A DNA stretch of 33,688 nucleotides from Pelomyxa schiedti (lineage: Eukaryota; Evosea; Pelobiontida; Pelomyxidae). Made by a program: the position numbers and the translations under genes. The first letter of the stretch is position 1. Every line of letters begins with the position of its first letter. The notes under the pieces are model-generated. The model did no database searches and was not told the DNA's origin. It saw only the letters and a list, made by a program, of their open reading frames with translations. The stretch spans positions 882 through 34,569 of the forward strand of contig JAHLWZ010000072.1 of the NCBI GenBank assembly GCA_020536535.1, written 5' to 3'. Shown piece by piece: positions 1 through 12,623 of the stretch.

Positions 1-201
1 GTCCGCGCTGTTGTGGCTGTTACGTCCGTAATCGATTCGATCACCTCTTATTCTTTGAATTCGATGTGCACCGATCTAATCGAATCTGTTGTGATTAGCA
101 ACAAAACCTAAACTTTAGAAAGGCGATGGTCTGGTGTTTTTTTTATTTACCCAAATGGTGATGATGGTGAGTGATATATTGAATGTTTGGGTGTGTTTAT
201 G
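1..201. other. intergenic, 3' flank of eIF4G gene
   Basis: No convincing coding sequence is seen here. The stretch lies downstream of the eIF4G stop codon on the minus strand. It contains a partial copy of the dispersed palindromic element (122-156), which also supplies an AATAAA on the minus strand about 55 nt past the stop. That AATAAA is a plausible polyadenylation signal. Confidence 0.6.
122..156 (-). repeat. partial copy of dispersed inverted-repeat element (copy C)
   Basis: On the minus strand this reads CATTTGGGTAAAT, an A-run, then CACCAGACC. It matches one half of the complete element at 14006-14101 and of the double element at 7684-7852. Only one end is recognisable; the other half has diverged or is lost. 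Confidence 0.6.
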
Positions 202-3200
202 TTAGGATGATGAGGATGAAGTTGTTGTGGTTGTTGTGGTTGTGGTGGTATCTTGTGCTATTGTTGTGAGTAGGTTCGCGAGGTGCGGTAGTACTTGTTT
301 GGGTGTGGATTTGTCTGACTTCCACTGTGTTATAGCTTCTACAGATATTGTCGCGGAATCGTAGAGGTACCGCAACAGGTTGGGAAGGAGGTCTTTTAAT
401 TTTGTTAGAGCGAGCCAGTTTGTTTTGTTGCGGCGCAGTTGTTGTTGTGTTTTGTTGTGTTGTGCGGTGTTTTGGTTAAATGAGGAATGAGAGCTTGCGT
501 ACCTGGAACTTCGGAATGGGTGGAACAGAATGTATACACACTGGACAGGAAAAGTATCTGCTCGTGTGTGTCATCAGCCAGTGGCTTGACGAAGCACGCG
601 ATATATGGAGAAAACTTCTCTATGAAGTTTGAGTATGACAGTGGGACATTTGCTGCGGAATTCCCTTCAGCGGCTCCTGAAACCATGGATAGAGAGTAGC
701 AATGCCCGAGGGTCAGTTTCAGAATAATAAGATGCCACTGTGGAACTTCTTCCTCAAACGTGTCTGGCCTCTCCTAAAATCCACATTAGACAACTATTTC
801 AGCAAAATAAGGGAGAAAACCTCCAGATACGACTCCAGCCAATCAATGAAGGCCTCTGGTTGTTTTTCAGAGAGAGGTCCTTTTACAGCTATTTCAAATT
901 TCATTGCAGGGAAAAGGTCTGTCAATTGCTATAATTGTGTTACAAATGGCAACAAAACAAAAAAATTACCTTTTGTTCTAGCCAGGTTTCGTAGTTGGCT
1001 GAAGATACAGAGGAAGGAAGAAATTGCTTAAGATCAGTTTTGCTGTTTTTATGTTCTTTTCTCACTTTGGAAATACCCTGGATTTGAAATCAGGGAAGGA
1101 GCTTGACGTTGGTTACCTTAAATTGGATCAGCGTGCGTATTGTCTCTCCGGCGAGAGCTGCGGAAACCCCGTATGGTTTTTGGGTGTTGTTGAAAGGTTG
1201 CTTCAAAAGAAGAAGCAAAAGTTCAATCATCTGATTGTACGAGAATAGGCCATCTGCCATTGCCCTAATACTGGGTAAGCATATCTTCATTTGAATTAAT
1301 TATGTAAACCTCGCAATTAATATAGAAATAACTTCGAGCCACAGGGGAGATTCTAGGATAATATCCTCAAGCTTTGTTTCCATGAATTCAAAAAGACTTG
1401 GCAAGTATGTTAGAGGAAAAAATAACAAGCACCTTACCTTTTCTTCAAATCTTCTTTACTTAATGTACCGTCTTCGACAAGATACTTCAGCAAGCTTGAT
1501 ATGTGTTTTAAGATTTTTTTGGGGTCGCTTGCTGAGGTGAGCACCCACTGAATGATCACAACTGGCAACTCCCACAACATTGACTTGCTAATCTTAAAGG
1601 AATTTATACTGTCAATTACTTCTTGAACTTCGTATGTGCTGTTGAAAATGCTGTTAATAGCTTCAACCAAATGAGAAAGTACCTGGAAAATTCTTCCAGT
1701 GATGCCTCCACCTTCCGTGTGGGAAAATCACCTTTGATTTCAGTTGAGTCGGTACCAGAAGGCGTGACAGAAGGGGGACTTGAACTGGGTGGAGGAATGT
1801 CAGTTGGCCGGTTTTTGGTGCTCAAATTTGGATTAATATAGGTGATCCGAATTTGATTCTGAGGTTGATTATTGCTTGTTGCTGTGGGCATTAAGGTATT
1901 AATTACTTGGGCTGGTGGTGGCGAAGTAGAAGTAGGAGGTGGAGATTGTGGTGGGGTGACGTGTGTGGGTAGTGTAGTTGCAGGAGGTGGAACGTATCCA
2001 CCTCGTACCATAGGTGCTGGCGTTCCAGGAGTAACTTGTAACAATTAATATATCATGAAACAGGTCACAAAAGAAAAATTCAAGGGAACCTTTGGGTACA
2101 CCCTTAGAGCTACGAGGAATCCAGGAATTTCTTCGCATTTCTATCACATCCTAGAAAAAGTGACTTGGGGGCGCAGTGAATTATTTGCCCACACCTGCAA
2201 CAGAAATCGGAGTCTCGGAGCAAGAGATGGAAGCTCTGTTATTCTGGTCATGCGTGACATATAAGCATCCACCCAAGACTTTGCCTGCTGTGTATCTAAT
2301 TTTTGGCCAATCGTCTTTAGAAGCATGCACAGAGCTTCCATATCTTCAGGCTGTGGGGTCTGCAGACTGTTTATTGTTTCAGGTACAAAAGTAACGGCTT
2401 ACAGTGACATCAGTAAGAAGACTTTTCACACAACCGTGCATCACAGAATCAGAAAGTAAGCTTGCTTTGTATAATTCACCAATGAAGGTAATGTTACTGG
2501 TGCATTTGAATATTAAAATAAATGTGCAAACGTTTATCCTCTTACCCAAGGTAGCACTTCCTCGCGTCATATTCTGTTTTCTCAAGTTCTTCAAGTTCCT
2601 CAGGGGAAAGACCCTCTCTGGGCTTACGTTTCGAAGTCGTCCATCGGTTTTGGGTAAATTCCTTTTGGCAGTTGTCTAGAAGAACCTTCCGGAACAACTA
2701 TTGACCATAAAAGATCTGGATGATATTTGGAATTTGCCGTGCCTTCTTTGGTTCACACTTGAGCTCCAAAGCCACATTAGGGTCCACCTTAAGCTCGGCC
2801 GCAAGCTTTCCACAAAGTCTGGTGTACATCTGAGCGTATTTTGGCTCCCTGATTGCTTTTGTGAAAATTTGGCTGATCACACCTGCAAGGAGGAAAAGGG
2901 TCAGCCTGGAAATAAAAGAAAAAGGGGTGTGCGTGATTGAAAGAGGGAGATGAATACAATTAAGGAGCTCTTGTGTGGAGATTTGAAGACGGGTAAGTTC
3001 TGAAGAAATTATTTCAAAATTTTCATCTGACAACTTATTCAAGCAGCTGTGATTGTTGTTTGGAGGCATCTTCTAAGAGAGATTTTTTACCTGGTGACTA
3101 CTTTCTTGACTTTCTCATCTGCAGATAAATTAGTTGGCGGCTTCCAACCATTTGCAGTTTTTTCGAGAGGTTGTACAGCTGGTCGGTGCATGACCACCAT

Positions 3201-6200
3201 TGGTGGCTATGGACTGTGAATAAAACTTAAAAAGACACCAATATCCTTACCGTTCTTAAGTTAAAGCGGCTTGGCATTCTTCCTGGGGGACTAAATATTT
3301 GCATTGTGAGAAATAGATTTCAAGCAGATAAACCATACAAGAAAATTGGACGTCTTGGATTTCCCATCAACGGGATGCGGGTGTTATACTGGGGTTGACC
3401 CATGAAAGACCCCATTGGGGACGAATATATGGATTTGAAGTCTTCCAAGTACTCACTATTGAAATCCGCAGGTTTGTCACGGCACGTCTAGGAAGAAGCC
3501 AGTCATTAAAAGGAAAGAAATGAAGGACACACAGATATAAAACTTGTGAGGAACTCCTTAGTGTAGACAAGTCTTCCTCCTGTAGTTTTTTTGGCGGAGG
3601 GACCCTCTTTCTGCAAACGAAATATATTGTTGGTTGTAAGTATTCATTTGTAGAAAGGGGTGGAGTATGTAGCATACACCACCAGGTCGTAGAGCAAATT
3701 CTTGAGCTGTCTTCTGTAGGTCCTCTTCATCCTTTTGTTCCCAGTCATCATCTAGGAATTTTAATTTCAACGAGAACACAGCCTGAACTACCTTTAGTTT
3801 CTTTGAGAGAAGGTTTATCAGGAGTTGGTGGACTCAGTTTTACTGGTGGAGCTTGTGTTTGTTTTTCAGCTGGTACTACAGCTTGCGTTGTATGTGGGCC
3901 TTCGGGTTTGCCTGATTCAGGTTTTGTTGTGTGCTCTGGAGATAGTTGTGTAGCTTTAGGGGCTGACACTTCTTCATGTGAGGTATCTGAATGTTCTCGG
4001 CTTTCTTGCTGTTGCTTGGCAGGCAATTCGTGGGTCTTTGCGGTAGCCGAAGATGCCCCCGACTGAGGAGCTGCTGTGGATTGTGCTGAGTGATGCTTTT
4101 GCTTTGTAGTTACTTCAGCTTCCACTTTCTTTTTTCCATAGAACTTTTTGTTGTTTTGAGGGGAGTGAGGGGGAAAGTTAACACCAGACCCATGCAATTA
4201 TGAAATTACCCCTTCAGGCATTCTGGCATCCACAGTTACTACAATGAAGGTGAATATTTTTTTTTATTGTTGTAGGAAAAAGGTTTACATGTTGGAGCTG
4301 TCTTCTGGCCACCTTTCTTTGTAGGTACATTTGCAGGGGGTTTTTCTGCCGATGTAAGGGCCGAATTAAATAAGTGTCGAGATACCTTGAGGTTTTTCTA
4401 TATTTTCCGCCTTCTTTTTTCCTTTTTGTTTGGTTGCCTTTACTTCAATACTTGGGGTGCTATTGATGGGTGCATCAGTATTATCCTTCTTCAGGGGCTG
4501 CTCATCGTTGGTTGAGGATGCTTTCCTGGGAGTGGTTGGTGGTGTCTTAGGTTTCACACTGGGTGCACTGCCCTTCTGTTGTCTGGGTGAGGCAGGAGGA
4601 GTAGGGTTTGGAGAGGAAATTGGAGTTGTTCTTGGACTTGGTTTTGGAACTGATGGTGTGATATTTTCTGCTGGTTTGGCTTTCCCAGATTTTTTCTTTT
4701 TTTTGGAGTTCGGTTGGTGATCTTTGGGTAGTGCTTCAGGGGTTGAGTTCACCAAATTTGGTGTAGGAGGTTCCACATTGACTTTTGATTTCTCAATATC
4801 CAGTGCATCTTTTTCCGAGTCAAGCGTTTTAATTGGTTGTCCTGGTTTAATTGCAGGCTCAGAACTGTGCTCTCTCTCTGAACAAGCTACTGCAGCCAAG
4901 GAAACCAAAGGCTCTGAAGACGCTTCACAGGCTTGCGTTTGCTGCGTTGCGGGCAGTGCACTATTATTCGGCTGGGAACTGTCAATCGAGATGGTGTTGA
5001 GGTGAGGTGATTTGTCTTTCTCTGGGAGAATTTTCTCTTCACAAACCACTTGCTCTTGCTTGCTACTGGTTTCAATGTCCTGGCTATTCTTTGGTGGTAT
5101 TTCGGGAATACAGATGGGTTCTTCCTTTTTTTCCAACTGTGTAGGAATACAAACTTCTTTGGGAACTGGAATGTCCTGTGTGCGTCAGGGTAACAGAAAT
5201 GATAGGAAACAAGGCCAACCTTAACCTTTGAGGGTGTGGGGGGTTCTTTCAAAGTCTCTGTGCTGGATGCTTCCTTACAAGGCACGGTTGTTTCATGGTC
5301 CTCCGGGGTTGTGTGTGCAATAGGTGGCACCGAAGAAGGTGGATTTGGTGGATTTAGTGGACTTGTGATTTGCTCTTCAACGCGTTGCGGTACAGTTGGT
5401 TGGTTAACAGTATCTTGCACTGCTTCAGGCTGGTTATCAATACTTTTAGCTTGTGGCTGAGGTTTTTCATCGTCAGAGGGGTCCAAACTTAGTGGTGACG
5501 AAACTTTGGGCATGGTAAATGTAGGATGCACTTCAAAGGGTTTAGCTGAGACATCATATCGTTGTTTGTCAAGTTCCTGATTTTTATTAGTATTTTTATG
5601 AATTAAACCGTGCACACACATACAAGGGGACGAAGCTCTGGCTGGAATGCAGTAGGGGGAGGAGGCCCTGGTAGAGGAGCCGATTGTGTTCTTTCTGGTA
5701 TTAACTGTGAACAGTGTTATTGAAAATCGGGTGATAGTGCGCAAATTACCTCCTTCTTGGGGATTTTTGCGGTGCGTGCAGTGCTTATGTCCGACTTGGG
5801 TTTGTCAGAAGCTGGAGTGAATGCTGCAGCGTTTGGGTTGAGGAGGATACGTGCAGGTGAGGGTTGCTGAATTTGTAACCTGTTCTTCAGAACTCCCCCA
5901 GTGAGACTACCCCTTGGTGGAGTCGCTGCTGGAGTTGTTTCTGTAATAATAGGTGCTGGAGGTTGTTTTTGCTCTGTATTCATGTAATTAATGCCACCAT
6001 TTGGGCTGGATATTTTAGGAGATTGTTCAAAACTGGTAGGCCTGTTAAAAGGCAGTGGCTTGGGAGTGGTGAAAGGGGGAGTTTGTGACTGTTGTGGTGG
6101 TGTCAAAGAGGTCGCAGGACGCGTTGACACAACGGCAGGTAGTTTTGTAGCTGGAACAAATTCTTCAGCTGTAACAGAAAATGAGATAGTGGGTGGTACA

Positions 6201-7318
6201 CTAGGACGTGGAGTAAAGCTTGGTGCGTCTACCCAGGTCCTTCCAATAGCCGTAGCAGCACTGCCCATGGCAGTGCTGTTTCCAGGCTTTTGTGTTACAC
6301 TGGGGGTTGACAAAGTTCCTGTTCTTTTGGTCATCATCCCTGAAGTATCCGTGTTTACCTGGCCGGTCATGGAAACAGCAGGACCCAGAGTCCCACTATA
6401 ACCAGAAGCAACACTGCCACTAAACGTTGTTGCACCGCCGGTAACTGTTCCAATGCCCGTGCCTAGTGTAGTGGAGCCAGTCGCAGGGAGAATCTGCTGT
6501 GCCGGTTGCTGGTTGTATTGATGCTGTGATAGTGATTGCGCGGAAACTGACGGCGAAGGCTGCGATACCACCGGCGGTATCGTGCTTGTGTGTGTGGTCG
6601 TAGTAGGAGGAGGGGGAAGGCCCTGCTGCTGCAACTGAGTCTTAATGCCACCACTGCCACTGCCACCAAACGTCGGCACGAAAGGCGTGGCGGTAACACT
6701 CATCGCAGTCACGCCACCAACGCCAACGCCAACGCCACTGCCACTGCCACTGCCACTGCCGGTTGGCGCCACGCTCCCACCGCCACTCGTTGCACCTGAT
6801 CTCGGTCCTGTCTGCTGTGGGGGGGCCAGGGCTACTGCCGCCGGTGGTGGCGGCGACTGCTTCCTTCCGCCCCCGCCGCCGCCGCCGCCGCTTGGTGACA
6901 CCACCGCAACCGCCCCGCCAACCGCCGCGCTGTTATAGTTCTTGGTTGTTGCCGTGGTTGTTGTGGCGGCTGTGGCGGCTGTGGCGGCTGTGGCTGCCGC
7001 TCCCGACGCCGACGCCGACGCGGACATGGACGCTTGTGTGACTGTTGCTGATGACGACGACGACGAGGCGATCGCCGCGTTTGCGGTAGCGATTGCGTTG
7101 GAATTAATATTATTGTTGTTGGGGGGGCGATTCGTACCCTGTTGCTGCTGTGGTTGTGGTGTTGTTGTTGTCGGTGTTGGTGTTGTTGTGATCGGAGGGT
7201 TGTTGATGTTGTTTGCGGCGGGGTGTTGTTGTTGTTGCTGTTGCTGCGAGGACGACGAAGAGGGAGCCGACGAGGGCGACGACGTTGCCGACGGTTGCGG
7301 TTGGTGAGTCGTGATCAT
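202..7318 (-). CDS. eIF4G-type translation initiation scaffold (spliced)
   Basis: Cap-binding-complex scaffold, many short-intron exons. Exon 1 (7318 to about 5750) encodes a roughly 520-residue low-complexity head (Q, S, T, P, G and A runs). It holds PAM2-like PABP-binding motifs: ILLNPNAAAFTPA near 5810-5848, TAEEFVP near 6150-6180 and a weaker TATPFVP near 6675. A Pro/Ser/Thr/Lys-rich middle follows. An eIF4E-binding motif YTKEFLTSF lies at about 3548-3565. The MIF4G domain runs from about 3075 to 2040 (LNKLSDENFEII, IKF/ITFIGELYK, RLRFLLQDVIEMR). MA3 lies at about 1720-1100 (EASLEEFSRYF, then VEAINSIFNSTYEVQEV). The C-terminal W2 domain ends with LLRYLYDSATISVEAITQW, and the TAA stop is at 202-204. 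Individual splice sites are inferred, for example a 44-nt intron inside the W2 region. The family call is very strong; the exact exon map is less certain. Confidence 0.92.
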
Positions 7319-7967
7319 GGGATGTTACCGGGCGCGTATCGGCTGGGTCTTGGGGTGTAGGTGTCGCTTGTTGTTTATATTCTGGCTCGGCCTTTGTTTG
7401 TTTCTTGATGTTTAATGTTGTATTTCAATCAGATATTTCCAGGAGTGGCAACTGAGTCTCACGACCTGTCCCTCAATGGAAGAGGACGGACGCTACAATC
7501 GTTGCCCATGACCCAGTTACCAGGACCTAGGAAATTGTCCGCGTATGGATGATCATCACATGATCAAGTACGGAAGATGGTGCAGGAATTGGGGTTGCCA
7601 AGATTCCCCGAGACCTGATTCTTTGGTGCCTCGGCAGGCAAGCAATCTCGTCCTAGCCGGGGTTCCCAGCACTGACAGAGATTGCCGAATAAAATAATCA
7701 ACAGACCGGAACGCTGTCCTTCTCGTTATCATCACTAAGGATAGGTCTGGTGGTTTTTTTATTCAGCCAGATGGTGATTGGTTGAATAAAAAAAGTCCGG
7801 ACCGCCTATCATCAGCAACAGTGTTCCGGTCTGTTGATTATTTTCTTCAGCCGATTGCTACACTTTTTACTCTAATTTCCAGGAACGTTCAGATTTGCCT
7901 AACTGGCGCTGTTTTTTTTGTTCCGCCAACTGACAAACTTCCACAAAAACTCCAGCTAACGTTAAGG
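7319..7967. other. intergenic region between divergent genes
   Basis: This 650-bp gap separates the starts of the eIF4G gene (minus) and the Cys-rich surface protein gene (plus), so it should contain both promoters. No coding sequence is evident. Its main structure is the long palindrome at 7684-7852. I found no clear TATA motif for either gene. Confidence 0.6.
7684..7852. repeat. double inverted-repeat element (copy A), long palindrome
   Basis: Two units of roughly 75-90 bp lie back to back in opposite orientation. The outer arms AATAATCAACAGACCGGAAC (near 7692) and its complement (near 7820-7842) match almost perfectly. The inner arms GATAGG..GGTTTTTTTATTCAGCC and GGTTGAATAAAAAAA..CCTATC also pair. 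Each unit resembles the single element at 14006-14101. The sequence could form a long cruciform. A non-autonomous transposon (MITE-like) is the simplest reading; a regulatory palindrome is the alternative. Confidence 0.75.
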
Positions 7968-10900
7968 ATGGGGTCTTTGTGGGTTTTGTTGTTACCGCTT
8001 CTGTCGCTTCTGGGTTCGTCAATAGCAGACTGGAAGGAAGAACTCTACTATGAAGAGAGTGGTGATTATTCATTTTTCTTGTTCGGACTTCGCCGTTTTG
8101 TTTTTTCTCTTCAAGACACACGCCATCAAATTGTTTTGCCCCCTGACTGGGTTCTTTAAGATGCGTCTTCATGCAGCAACCTTATTTACGTTGAGGTTAC
8201 CGAGGTGTCCTCTTGCAGCGAGTCCACGTGCTATTATGGGTATGACTACAACACAAGGACAAAATGTCACGATGTACCGCCTGACATGGACTCCTATTTT
8301 GATGATGAGTATGTGCCGTCTTTGTACTTGACATTTCATACTCAAAGTGTTGGCGTTTTTTTTCCTTTTTTTCCAAGGTATTACTCTACAATACTATCTT
8401 CGGACATTCTGGGGATGAAAGTGACTGGTTTCGTTGTTGCTAACAAATCTTGTGTTCTAGCTTACTTCCTGACTTCTTACCGAGGCTGGAATTGTGATGA
8501 TGCAGCTGGGATAATCGCGGTGCAACCTTTCTTTCACTTAACTGTAAAGAACCCAAGTATTTACAACTCTCCCAGAAATGGAATTTCGGCTTGGATTCTA
8601 CATGTTCCTCTGGGGGGAGTGAGTATGAACAAGTGACGCCATACTCATACAACAAGCGATTCGCTGACGTTTTCGTTGGATATGGAAGCTGGTATACCGT
8701 CGATTGCGACAACACTGCCACTCCAGTTTCGGGCTACCAGCTCATCACATACTACCCAGCACAGTCCTGGTCAAGTGTGTCTTGCTGTTTGGTGAAATAT
8801 TCTGTCTCAAATAAAAAAGCGAGCACTTGTGCCTCACTGCCTGTTCTTGGATATGAGTACTTCTACACAGATGACTGCAAGGTCCACGATTGTGCCGTTG
8901 GAGTGATGTGGAAGGAGAGTTGGTCTTGCACTGACACCAAGCCTGACCCAGCCACTCTTTTCCCTGACACTGCGAATCCGTATGTACTTCCGAGCACCTA
9001 TAATTCTTCTCTCATTGTCCCCACAGACCATTTGTTCTGCAGTATTTTGACACAAATGACAACTTCTGCACTTCTAGTGACATCTTAACCACCCAACTGT
9101 GGGCTTCATCATGCCTCGTGGTCTCCACCACCTCCTTCCAAGTTGCAGAATCCAGTAACTCTCTGAACTTTGAATCGTTTTCCTCTTCCACGGACTGCAC
9201 TGGCTCTTACTCTAATGTGCTATATATTTACAAGAACGGTGACCAGAAGGTTCCAGGTTGCTACAGTACATACGAAGATGTGTGGTACACTTTGGCAAAG
9301 AACCAGGTGCCCAATGAAAAATACCAGACTGTGGAGTATCACGCTGGTGCTGGCGCAACAGGTATCTTACTTTTTCTTTCTGAATCTATGTATTACTCAG
9401 TTCCGCACAGCAACTACCATGATGATCGAACAGTATTTCTCACATTACTGCGAGACAAAGACAGTCCCTGCAACTGACAGTGATATGTTCGAGAACTGGT
9501 TGTGCACCGACTTGGACACACTGCCTGATCCGTTTGAGGATTATTGGGACGAGTATGTGCTCTGTTGCTGTGAGTTGTTGAATGTGTCTCACTGAAAACC
9601 TCAGTGCACTCCTGAATGTGTATTATGGAGTTGAAGCATCAACGTGTGGAGAAAGCAGGGATTGGTTGTATAGAAGGGCAATGAACAGAGACTGCGTTGC
9701 GGATGCGGACACATCCAAGGGTTTCTGGAACTTTGACTGCAGCTCAACTGCCGATGCTGCGAGCCTTCTGGTAGATTCCTTTTTGTTTCCTCCTCCTAAA
9801 TCACAACACCAGCTTTCTCAAGGCGGGGATTCCAACTGCACCGGCGGATCTTCCTCCACCCTGGAGGACTCTTCCTCCAAGGGGATGGATTATTGCTTCT
9901 CCGATTCCAACGCAGATGACAGCTATTTTGAGCTTCACTGTGATCCACCCAACCCAGGTTATCAGATCATCAAGACATACGCTGACACCGCAAAGAGTAC
10001 TGTCTCTCTTATTTTCTTCATCATGGGACTGACTTTTCTTTTTTCACAGCTGACCTTATTTCCGTTGAAGTATTTTACACAGACTACTGCACTGACGCTG
10101 AACCAACCTCATTGTACTTTGCCTTTGACTACTCGTGCCAAGCTTCAATTGACACACTCACAATCGACATTGACATGTGGGCCTTTCCACCCCATTTCCC
10201 CTTACATAACACTCACACTCACACTCACAATGACACAGGCCTATCACCGTGACACGGTTCTCGGACTCAACATGCACAACACCCAAGAAGCACTGGGCGT
10301 ATTATTCACCCGAGTGCCACGACTCTGACATCACGACTGACTCTTATCACGTCACGTGTTCTGCTGATGACTCGAACTCCGACGTCTATGTATTCCCCTC
10401 CATCAATCAAATCACCAGAAAACCCCCACGAAAATGAACAACACTTACAACAACAACAGGTGTCCAGCTGCGACGCAGACACACTGGACGGGTGCCGAGG
10501 TTCGTGCTCATACTTCTCGGAGGAGGTCGACGCCACGAGGTGGATCGGGTACGCCGACGGTTGCTTCTGGGATTATGACAGCGGCTCGTATGTGACTGTG
10601 GAATGTGCTCCCGCCAACCCAAAGTGGCAGGCTGTTTATTCCTTCCCGGGTCCTAATGTATTGGGTATGCGACCTTATTGCCATTTTAACAATTGTACGG
10701 TTGCAATGAGCTGACCTGCTCACTCACAGCAACGACGGGGGACAAGGTGATTGACATGCACTATTTCTGGTCAGAGAACTGTGTGGAGTATGACATTGGT
10801 TGGACTTATGCCTCCGGCAACGTCGTTCAGACTGCTGTGTGCACACCTAACGAACCTAATATTTATGGCCTCTGGGATGAGTATGCCTCTTTCTTCTCAA

Positions 10901-12621
10901 ACTCAAAGTGTGAAATCACCCAAATAGTGCCTATACTGTTCATGTCATCAACTCGGCGGACGACACACTTGACAGCACATGGGGATACAACCCAGGGTGC
11001 GTTCAACACCAGACCGCAACAGAAAGTTACTCCCACTCGTGCTCTTGGGAGCAGTCCACATTTTCTGGTTCCATCTCGGTAACATCTTCCTCGTTGTAGT
11101 TTTTCACTGATCGCATTTGATAGACCTTGGCATATTCAACAACGGGCTGCACTGGATCCTCGACAAGTAGTTCAGTAACACCTGTTGGGATGAACACAGA
11201 CTATTACTCGGCAGATTACTTCTGTCTTGCACCCAACGACATGTGGCAAGTTGTGAAGATGCACTTGTATGGTGAAGAAGGTCTGTTGGAAACCCTACCT
11301 TCAGTCTTTCTCTTAAAAGTTGTTGATTCTCCACCAATAAATAGACCCTGTTTTCCGAGTTGTTACATACATCAACCCGTTCTGTCAGGTGACTTCTGGT
11401 TTCCTTGAATCAACGTTTTATTACGAGTCTGAGTGCCACGAGATTGGAACAGATGACCCGGAGGCTGGTGACTACTTCACCTATGAGTGCGTTCCTACTT
11501 TGACACTTATTCCTTCACCAATCAATTTCCCACAGCCCGGTTGAGGTTCTGTGGTTCTCGGACTCCACATGCAGTGGAAACGCGACATACACATCGTGGT
11601 ACAACCTTGACTGCATGCAATATCGCTCATACGCCGCGTTCGTCTCTTATTGCAGCCTCGAGAATGCCCAAGCCACTGTGTGCAGTTCAAATACCCAATT
11701 TCTTTTGCAAATCCTAACCACACACAGCTGGCTTTTCCCTGGGGACCTGTGTGCCCGTCATCGCTGGAGAGTATTTTCCTCCGCCTCGACCTCGTGGCAC
11801 CCACCGGATCAGGTTCCGCTGTGTGCAACGACCTGTTCTCTTCATTTGATGATTTGTTCGAGACGGAAAACTACCTGCTCACAAGCTGCGGTGAGTTCAA
11901 CGACCTCATGAGATACGATGTGGAGATTCTCACTGATACTGATGGTCAGTAGTATTAGCCAGTCGAATTTGACTTTAACTTAAACTTTGTCAGATTGCGC
12001 CGGTGTCCCGGTTTATGCTCAAGGAACGCTCACCAGATTCTGTGACCACACAGAGGACGGAACTTGTCACCTCAAGAACGAGGAAACCGGAACATACCTC
12101 AACCATACATGCCTGAAACAGGCCACGTTCCAGGGAGGGTGAGAGGCCCCTTTTCCTTCATTCCCTCCTCCCCACTAAACAAACACTAAACACCAAACAC
12201 ACTAAACACACTAAACACACTAAACACACTAAACACACTAAACACACTAACACTACACAGAGCGGCTCTTCTTCTGTCAGAGAGCAGCAGCTGCAACCTC
12301 GAGGAAATCACCGAGGTGTTCTTCTACCGGGGCGGCGACTGCGTGTGCAACGAAGAGGGCGAGTGCTGGTCGCTCGAGTGCACCCACACGACCACGTCCG
12401 ACGACGGCGCGGAGCAGCAGCAGGGCACCATCACGTTCACGCGCTACTCGTCGATGTCCACGTGCAACTCCACCGGGTCCGTCGACGAGTACCCCGACGG
12501 CGAGTGCGACGGGAGCGGCAAGCTGTGGCTGTGCCCGGCACCTCGCTTGGGTGCTGCTGCTGCTGCCTCCTTGTTGTCGATTCTCATGTTGTGGTGGGGC
12601 TTGGTTGCTCTTCTCCTCTGA
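7968..12621 (+). CDS. secreted Cys-rich modular protein, probably GPI-anchored (about 21 exons)
   Basis: Family not recognised. Exon 1 (7968-8061) starts with a clear signal peptide: MGSLWVLLLPLLSLLGSSIA, then an acidic stretch. About 20 further exons, separated by introns of mostly 33-100 nt, encode repeated modules rich in paired Cys, Tyr, Trp, Asp and Ser/Thr (for example FYTDDCKVHDC, FYTDYCTDA, FWSENCVEYD, WFSDSTCSGN). Each module seems to contain a strand-like F/Y-x-S/T-D-x-C motif and a later W/F-x-x-D/E-C motif. The last exon (12261-12621) ends in small residues, then the hydrophobic tail ASLLSILMLWWGLVALLL, typical of a GPI-attachment signal. Predicted location: cell surface or cyst/vesicle surface. 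Exons by hand: 7968-8061, 8161-8308, 8378-8427, 8461-8519, 8576-8786, 8820-8979, 9027-9361, 9411-9552, 9605-9770, 9813-9996, 10050-10176, 10239-10389, 10460-10649, 10730-10880, 10928-11078, 11124-11271, 11360-11486, about 11536-11944 (with one unresolved internal join near 11570-11660), 11994-12138, 12261-12621. Confidence 0.8.
12172..12252 (+). repeat. 9-bp tandem repeat inside the last intron of the surface-protein gene
   Basis: About eight copies of ACACTAAAC or close variants fill most of the intron 12139-12260. They make this one of the longest introns of the gene. This is a minisatellite and probably length-polymorphic. Confidence 0.85.
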
Positions 12622-12623
12622 GG

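Noticed and set aside
5991-7307. Several long plus-strand open frames opposite eIF4G exon 1
   Set aside because: They are antisense to low-complexity repeats (CAG/GCC/GTT runs) and translate to Pro/Ala/Cys/Val tracts with no domain; the minus-strand frame is far longer and has eIF4G motifs.
9582-10328. Single 248-residue protein on the plus strand
   Set aside because: It reads through introns of the surface-protein gene; Cys-rich modules are rejoined only after removing 9771-9812, 9997-10049 and 10177-10238.
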